From: an uncultured Prevotella sp.
Lineage (GTDB): Bacteria > Bacteroidota > Bacteroidia > Bacteroidales > Bacteroidaceae
Length of the DNA stretch: 33,884 nt
Direction: 5' to 3'
Assembly (NCBI GenBank): GCA_900316015.1
Contig: ONBG01000036.1
Coordinates: 1-33,884 of the forward strand
The translations under genes were made by a program, and so were the position numbers. Below, piece by piece: positions 30,706 through 33,884 of the stretch; the stretch's first letter is position 1, and each line of letters starts with the position of its first letter. Below the pieces are notes generated by a model. The model had not been told where the DNA came from. It saw nothing but the letters and a program-made list of their open reading frames with translations, and searched no databases.

Positions 30706-32278
30706 ATTTCGTTTCAATCTCCTCTTTCATGTCTATGAACTGCTTGTTCGTGTCATAGAATTCATACTGCAAGAAGGCAAGTTTTTGTGAGGGGATCACA
30801 TGCACGCCCCATCCATATTTCATTTGCCATTTTCTCTTCAAGGAGATCACTCCTTGGTTGATATAGGCAGCGACATAAGGATGTACGTACAAATAGAATT
30901 TCTTGATACCAATCTTGTTGACTAATCTGTCAATTTTACTCTCCAGTTGATCGGTGAAAAGGATACTGGATTTGATCTTTCCTTTTCCGAAGCAAGTAGG
31001 GCATGTTTCTTCTACGTTCACGTCCATGGCGGGGCGCACTCTCTGGCGTGTGATCTGCATCAGTCCGAATTTGCTCAGAGGCAAGATGTTGTGCCTTGCC
31101 CTGTCTTTTTGCATGTTCTTGCACATGCGCTCATAGAGCATCTGCCGGTCTTCAGCGAGGTTCATGTCAATGAAGTCTACCACGATGATTCCTCCCATGT
31201 CGCGTAGTCGCAACTGTCGTGCCAGTTCATCGGCAGCCCCTAAGTTCACGTCAAGGGCATTTGCCTCCTGTCCATTTTGCGAGCGTGACCTGTTTCCACT
31301 GTTTACATCCACAACATGCAAGGCTTCCGTGTGCTCGATGATGAGATAAGCACCATGCTGGTAGTTGACGGTCTTGCCGAAGCTCGACTTGATCTGCTTG
31401 GTGATGTTGAAGTTGTCGAAGATAGGCACTTTCCCATTGTACATTTTCACGATGCCCGCCTTTTCAGGGGCTATTAGAGAAACATAGTGTTGTACGGCCT
31501 TGAAGACATCCCCATCGTTGACAAAGATATTCTCGTAGGTAGGGTTGAACAAGTCACGTAGCATGGCTACGGCCCTTCCAGTCTCCTCGAATATCAGTTG
31601 TGGGCGCTGTTGAGTCTTCTGTACCTTCGTGATGGCATCTTCCCATCGCTTGTTGAGGATCTTCAGTTCTGCATCCAGTTCAGCAACCCGCTTTCCTTCA
31701 GCTACCGTCCTGACGATAACGCCGCAGTTTTTAGGTCGGATACTCTGGATGAGTTGCTTGAGCCTTGCTCGCTCTTCGCCACTTTTGATCTTAGAAGAAA
31801 CAGAAACTTTATCGTTAAAAGGCATGAGAACCAAGTATCTCCCGGCAAATGACAGCTCACCTGTCAGTCTGGGACCCTTGGTCGAAATGGGTTCTTTAAC
31901 AATCTGCACCAATACCTCTTGACCAACGGTGAGGGTATTTTGTATGCTGCCGTCCTTTTTCAGGTCGGGCAAGCGTGATGCCTTTGAGAAAGGATAAAGT
32001 TTTTTTCTGTCGCTCTCTACCTGTTTCAGGTACTTCACATAAGAGTTGAATTGGCTTCCTAAGTCAAGATAATGAAGAAAGGCATCGCGTTCATAACCTA
32101 CATCTACGAAACAGGCGTTGAGACCCGGCATGAGTTTCTTGACCTTGGCAACGTAGATGTTTCCAACAGAGAACGAGGCTGATCGTGACTCATTCTGATA
32201 CTCTACCAGCCTTTTATCCTCTAATAGAGCGATCGAGATCTCTTTTTGTTGGACATCAATTACAATTTCGCTTGTCAT
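30704..32278 (-). CDS. rng: Ribonuclease G / RNase E-family endoribonuclease
   Basis: 524 aa, RNase G size. RNase G/E enzymes cut single-stranded A/U-rich RNA and mature rRNA. The N-terminal S1-like domain contains VGNIYVAKVKKLMPGLNACFVDVGYERDAFLH. The catalytic aspartates are in HVVDVNSG and VVDFIDM, the Zn-link is CPTC, and a small C-terminal domain follows. There is no long disordered degradosome scaffold as in E. coli RNase E. It is the last gene of the HU - basic peptide - rng group, and its leader carries two clear hairpins that may serve in self-regulation. It ends in the terminator shared with pdxT. Confidence 0.95.
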   Translation of the reverse strand: MTSEIVIDVQQKEISIALLEDKRLVEYQNESRSASFSVGNIYVAKVKKLMPGLNACFVDVGYERDAFLHYLDLGSQFNSYVKYLKQVESDRKKLYPFSKASRLPDLKKDGSIQNTLTVGQEVLVQIVKEPISTKGPRLTGELSFAGRYLVLMPFNDKVSVSSKIKSGEERARLKQLIQSIRPKNCGVIVRTVAEGKRVAELDAELKILNKRWEDAITKVQKTQQRPQLIFEETGRAVAMLRDLFNPTYENIFVNDGDVFKAVQHYVSLIAPEKAGIVKMYNGKVPIFDNFNITKQIKSSFGKTVNYQHGAYLIIEHTEALHVVDVNSGNRSRSQNGQEANALDVNLGAADELARQLRLRDMGGIIVVDFIDMNLAEDRQMLYERMCKNMQKDRARHNILPLSKFGLMQITRQRVRPAMDVNVEETCPTCFGKGKIKSSILFTDQLESKIDRLVNKIGIKKFYLYVHPYVAAYINQGVISLKRKWQMKYGWGVHVIPSQKLAFLQYEFYDTNKQFIDMKEEIETK

Positions 32279-32302
32279 TTCTAAATTTGTCCTTAGTACA
32301 CT

Positions 32303-32372
32303 GTAGCAATCGTGCTACTACTCAAAATGAAGAAAGGCGTGTTGAACATCCTCGGCGGATATTAAACACGCC
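32303..32372 (-). promoter_or_regulatory. Structured leader between the 29-aa gene and rng
   Basis: Two hairpins lie before the rng start. GTAGCA-ATCG-TGCTAC (32303-32318) is a perfect 6-bp stem with a tetraloop about 24 nt upstream of the ATG. GGCGTGTT (32336-32343) pairs with AACACGCC (32365-32372) around an inner ATCC/GGAT stem and, on the minus strand, is followed by TTTCTTC. The larger could be an attenuator or partial terminator; RNase E/G genes are known to control themselves through their leaders. Confidence 0.5.
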
Positions 32373-32410
32373 CCCAGTCGGAATAGACTAACAAGTAATC
32401 TATTTGGCGA

Positions 32411-32500
32411 TTACTTTGCCTTATGTCTGTTCTTTCTTAATCTTTTCTTACGCTTGTGGGTTGCCATCTTGTGGCCCTTCTTTTTCTTACCGTTTGGCAT
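32411..32500 (-). CDS. 29-aa highly basic peptide, possible small ribosomal protein
   Basis: ATG 32500 to TAA 32411 encodes MPNGKKKKGHKMATHKRKKRL and eight more residues ending RHKAK. More than half of the residues are Lys, Arg or His, with no acidic residue. This composition is that of a ribosomal or rRNA-binding peptide. It lies between HU and rng in the same direction, 62 bp after the HU stop, with no promoter of its own visible. I recall similar peptides in other Bacteroidetes, but the name is uncertain; a small Bacteroidetes-specific ribosomal protein is the leading guess. It is below the length cut-off of most gene callers. Confidence 0.7.
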   Translation of the reverse strand: MPNGKKKKGHKMATHKRKKRLRKNRHKAK

Positions 32501-32562
32501 TGTCTTAAAATTTAAATGGTTATTATGATGTTATTTGATATAATCCCAATGGGTTTTCACTC

Positions 32563-32838
32563 TTATTTCATCTGCTCAATGAAACTCTTGGCAGGCTTGA
32601 AGCTGGGCAGATCGTGTGCAGCGATTGTAATCGTAGTATTCTTCGAGATGTTACGGGCTGTCTTTGCAGCACGGTGCTTGATGATAAAACTGCCAAAGCC
32701 ACGCAGGTAGACATTCTCTTTCTTGTCCAATAGACTACCCTTGACGCACTCCATAAAACTCTCAACAACGGTAGTTACTTCTTTCTTTGAAACACCAGTC
32801 TGCTTGGTAATCTCATTGATAATATCTGCTTTAGTCAT
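32563..32838 (-). CDS. HU/IHF-family DNA-binding protein
   Basis: 91 aa. The HU fold is complete: MTKADIINEITKQTGVSKKEV, then VYLRGFGSFIIKHRAAKTARN, which includes the conserved GFGSF and the start of the DNA-binding arm, and FKPAKSFIEQM at the end. It bends and compacts DNA as a dimer. It heads the leftward group that includes the basic peptide and rng. Its leader is about 50 nt behind a -7 box. Confidence 0.95.
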   Translation of the reverse strand: MTKADIINEITKQTGVSKKEVTTVVESFMECVKGSLLDKKENVYLRGFGSFIIKHRAAKTARNISKNTTITIAAHDLPSFKPAKSFIEQMK

Positions 32839-32894
32839 TACAATTCACTATTTATTGTGTTATATTATTTTACTTTCCCTCTCAATTGGGTTTG

Positions 32895-32902
32895 CAAATA
32901 TA
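32895..32902 (-). promoter_or_regulatory. -7 box of the HU gene
   Basis: On the minus strand this reads TATATTTG, matching TAnnTTTG, 56 nt upstream of ATG 32838. Confidence 0.6.
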
Positions 32903-33103
32903 ATGGTTTTTTGCGTGATTAGAAAATTTATTTGCCTTTTTTTGCGAAAAACTGCGAGAAAATTGATCAGAACTCATTAATTGTCAACCTATTAGGTAGA
33001 TCCTGTTCCCTTTCCTGTCGTTTCTGCCGCTTCTCTTCCTACCGTTCTTTGTCAGAGATTGTTACGTGATCTGCCTTTTCTCAGGAAAATGTCGCTCTGT
33101 CTG

Positions 33104-33135
33104 TTTGGCACTTTAAGAAAAAGTCGCTAACTTTG
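33104..33135 (+). promoter_or_regulatory. Nitroreductase promoter
   Basis: TTTG (33104-33107), 20 nt, then TAACTTTG (33128-33135), a full consensus match 28 nt upstream of ATG 33164. Confidence 0.7.
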
Positions 33136-33163
33136 TATAGTGATTATAAAATAAGGTGATAGG

Positions 33164-33697
33164 ATGAGTAAGAATGTAGTAGTTCAGGCGTTGCTGACAC
33201 GTAGGAGTGTCCGCCAGTTTCAAGAAAAGCAAGTGAGCGATGAGGAGTTGAAAACCGTCTTGGAAGCGGGCACGTATGCTCCATCGAGCATGGGACGGCA
33301 ATCGGCGTGGATCGTGGCTGTCCAGGACAAGGCCTTGATTTCTCAGTTGACAAAGATGAATGCCGCGGTGATGGGAACGACGAATGATCCTTATTACGGG
33401 GCTCCCACCATTGTGTTGGTATTTGGACCAGACTTAACCCAGTGGCCGAATGCCCAACTGGATGGAGCCTTGGTCTTGGGCAATATGATGAATGCTGCCC
33501 ATGCCATCGGACTGGGCTCTTGCTGGATTCATCGGGAACAGCAAATGTTCGCCACGGAAGAAGGGAAGCTATTGATGAAGCGGTTCGGACTGCCCGAAGG
33601 CCTGATCGGCATCGGTGCCCTGGCTTTGGGCTATCCCGCTGGAGACAGTCCTGCCCCTAAGGCGAGAAAGGCGGATTATTATCGTGTCATCCGTTAA
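33164..33697 (+). CDS. Nitroreductase-family flavoprotein
   Basis: 177 aa. The N-terminal FMN phosphate-binding motif TRRSVRQF is followed by EAGTYAPSSMGRQSAW, and the C-terminal GIGALALGYPAG is typical of the small nitroreductase group. These FMN-dependent NAD(P)H oxidoreductases act on quinones, nitro compounds or flavins, and the physiological substrate is not evident. Length is normal. Monocistronic, with its own promoter and terminator. Confidence 0.9.
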   Translation: MSKNVVVQALLTRRSVRQFQEKQVSDEELKTVLEAGTYAPSSMGRQSAWIVAVQDKALISQLTKMNAAVMGTTNDPYYGAPTIVLVFGPDLTQWPNAQLDGALVLGNMMNAAHAIGLGSCWIHREQQMFATEEGKLLMKRFGLPEGLIGIGALALGYPAGDSPAPKARKADYYRVIR

Positions 33698-33709
33698 GGA
33701 TTCCCTATT

Positions 33710-33743
33710 GGGGGATGAAAAAATACTGGTTCTTCCCCCTTTA
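33710..33743 (+). terminator. Intrinsic terminator of the nitroreductase gene
   Basis: GGGGGATGAA (33710-33719) pairs with TTCTTCCCCC (33730-33739), with one T-T mismatch, followed by TTTATTTC. Confidence 0.7.
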
Positions 33744-33759
33744 TTTCTATTATTTCATG

Positions 33760-33847
33760 TAACTTTGTAGGCACAAACGAGTAAGGATATGAAACGTACA
33801 TGATCGGCTTTCGCCAAAGGGAATGAAAAGGGAATTTTGTACCTTTG
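33760..33847 (+). promoter_or_regulatory. Two successive -7 boxes upstream of the last gene
   Basis: TAACTTTG (33760-33767) and TACCTTTG (33840-33847) both match TAnnTTTG. Between them lie a five-codon frame (MKRT-stop, 33789-33803) behind AAGGAT and two AAAGGGAAT repeats 11 bp apart. The downstream box gives a leader of about 27 nt for ATG 33879. Confidence 0.5.
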
Positions 33848-33878
33848 CCACCGTATTAACCCTTTAACCCCTACAGAT

Positions 33879-33884
33879 ATGGCG
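33879..33884 (+). CDS. Possible start of a gene cut by the window end
   Basis: ATG GCG at the extreme end follows a consensus -7 box by 31 nt, as for other genes here. Only two codons are visible, so no product can be named. Confidence 0.35.

Larger units (their letters stand above)
32839..33163. other. 325-bp intergenic region between HU and the nitroreductase
   Basis: It holds the divergent promoters of both genes (32895-32902 minus; 33104-33135 plus) and a small palindrome ACCTA-T-TAGGT (32987-32997). The 33000-33100 stretch is pyrimidine-rich. I see no gene or RNA in it. Confidence 0.6.

Overview
The window looks like a chromosomal segment of a Bacteroidales bacterium, most likely Prevotella/Segatella-like. 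The evidence is: repeated TAnnTTTG -7 boxes, several with TTTG about 20 nt upstream; mostly no Shine-Dalgarno sequences; an RprX/RprY-type two-component system; an EF-G2-type translation factor; and Bacteroidetes-style gene neighbourhoods. The genus is inferred. I see no tRNA, rRNA, CRISPR array, transposase, phage gene or conjugation gene. This is mostly core chromosome, and the novelty lies in gene fusions, degenerate paralogues and regulatory DNA.

Layout. 1-41: start of a leftward gene cut by the window edge. 206-1549: Tat-exported aldo/keto reductase with two C-terminal Fe-S motifs. 1576-2448 (-): EamA transporter. 2573-3964: rmuC. 4090-7694: aconitase plus citrate synthase operon with no isocitrate dehydrogenase between. 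7794-10292: LtaS-like membrane sulfatase plus PAP2 phosphatase. 10317-11579 (-): tcdA and a small membrane protein. 11776-13329: SLC13/DASS carboxylate transporter, converging on the leftward operon hemW - small membrane protein - secreted lactonase (15933-13326). 16120-18282: EF-G2 paralogue. 18347-20366: secreted EEP-family protein and a GntR regulator. 20367-21017: 651-bp gene-free region with a strong orphan promoter, a terminator-like hairpin and an elaborate structured element. 21018-23315: rprX-rprY. 23375-23554 (-): 59-aa membrane protein. 23681-24867: rpsF-rpsR-rplI. 25014-28112: fabD, then a GH13 amylase fused to an AlaX-type tRNA-editing domain. 28242-30608: ThiD-like/AraC fusion plus pdxS-pdxT. 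32838-30704 (-): HU, a 29-aa basic peptide, rng. 33164-33697: nitroreductase. 33879-end: possible start of another gene.

How the genes work together. acn and gltA form the front of the oxidative TCA branch, and the SLC13 carrier could move related carboxylates. The sulfatase and PAP2 genes look like one envelope-modification unit. The pdx cluster appears to be PLP synthase with its own regulator, a kinase fold that has lost its catalytic loop and gained an AraC DNA-binding domain. Ribosome-related genes recur (rpsF-rpsR-rplI, EF-G2, RNase G, a tiny basic peptide, an AlaX domain).

The best candidates for undescribed biology are the GH13-AlaX fusion, the ThiD-like/AraC regulator beside pdxST, the competing-hairpin or pseudoknot element at 20824-20896, and a set of genes with leaderless or near-leaderless promoters.
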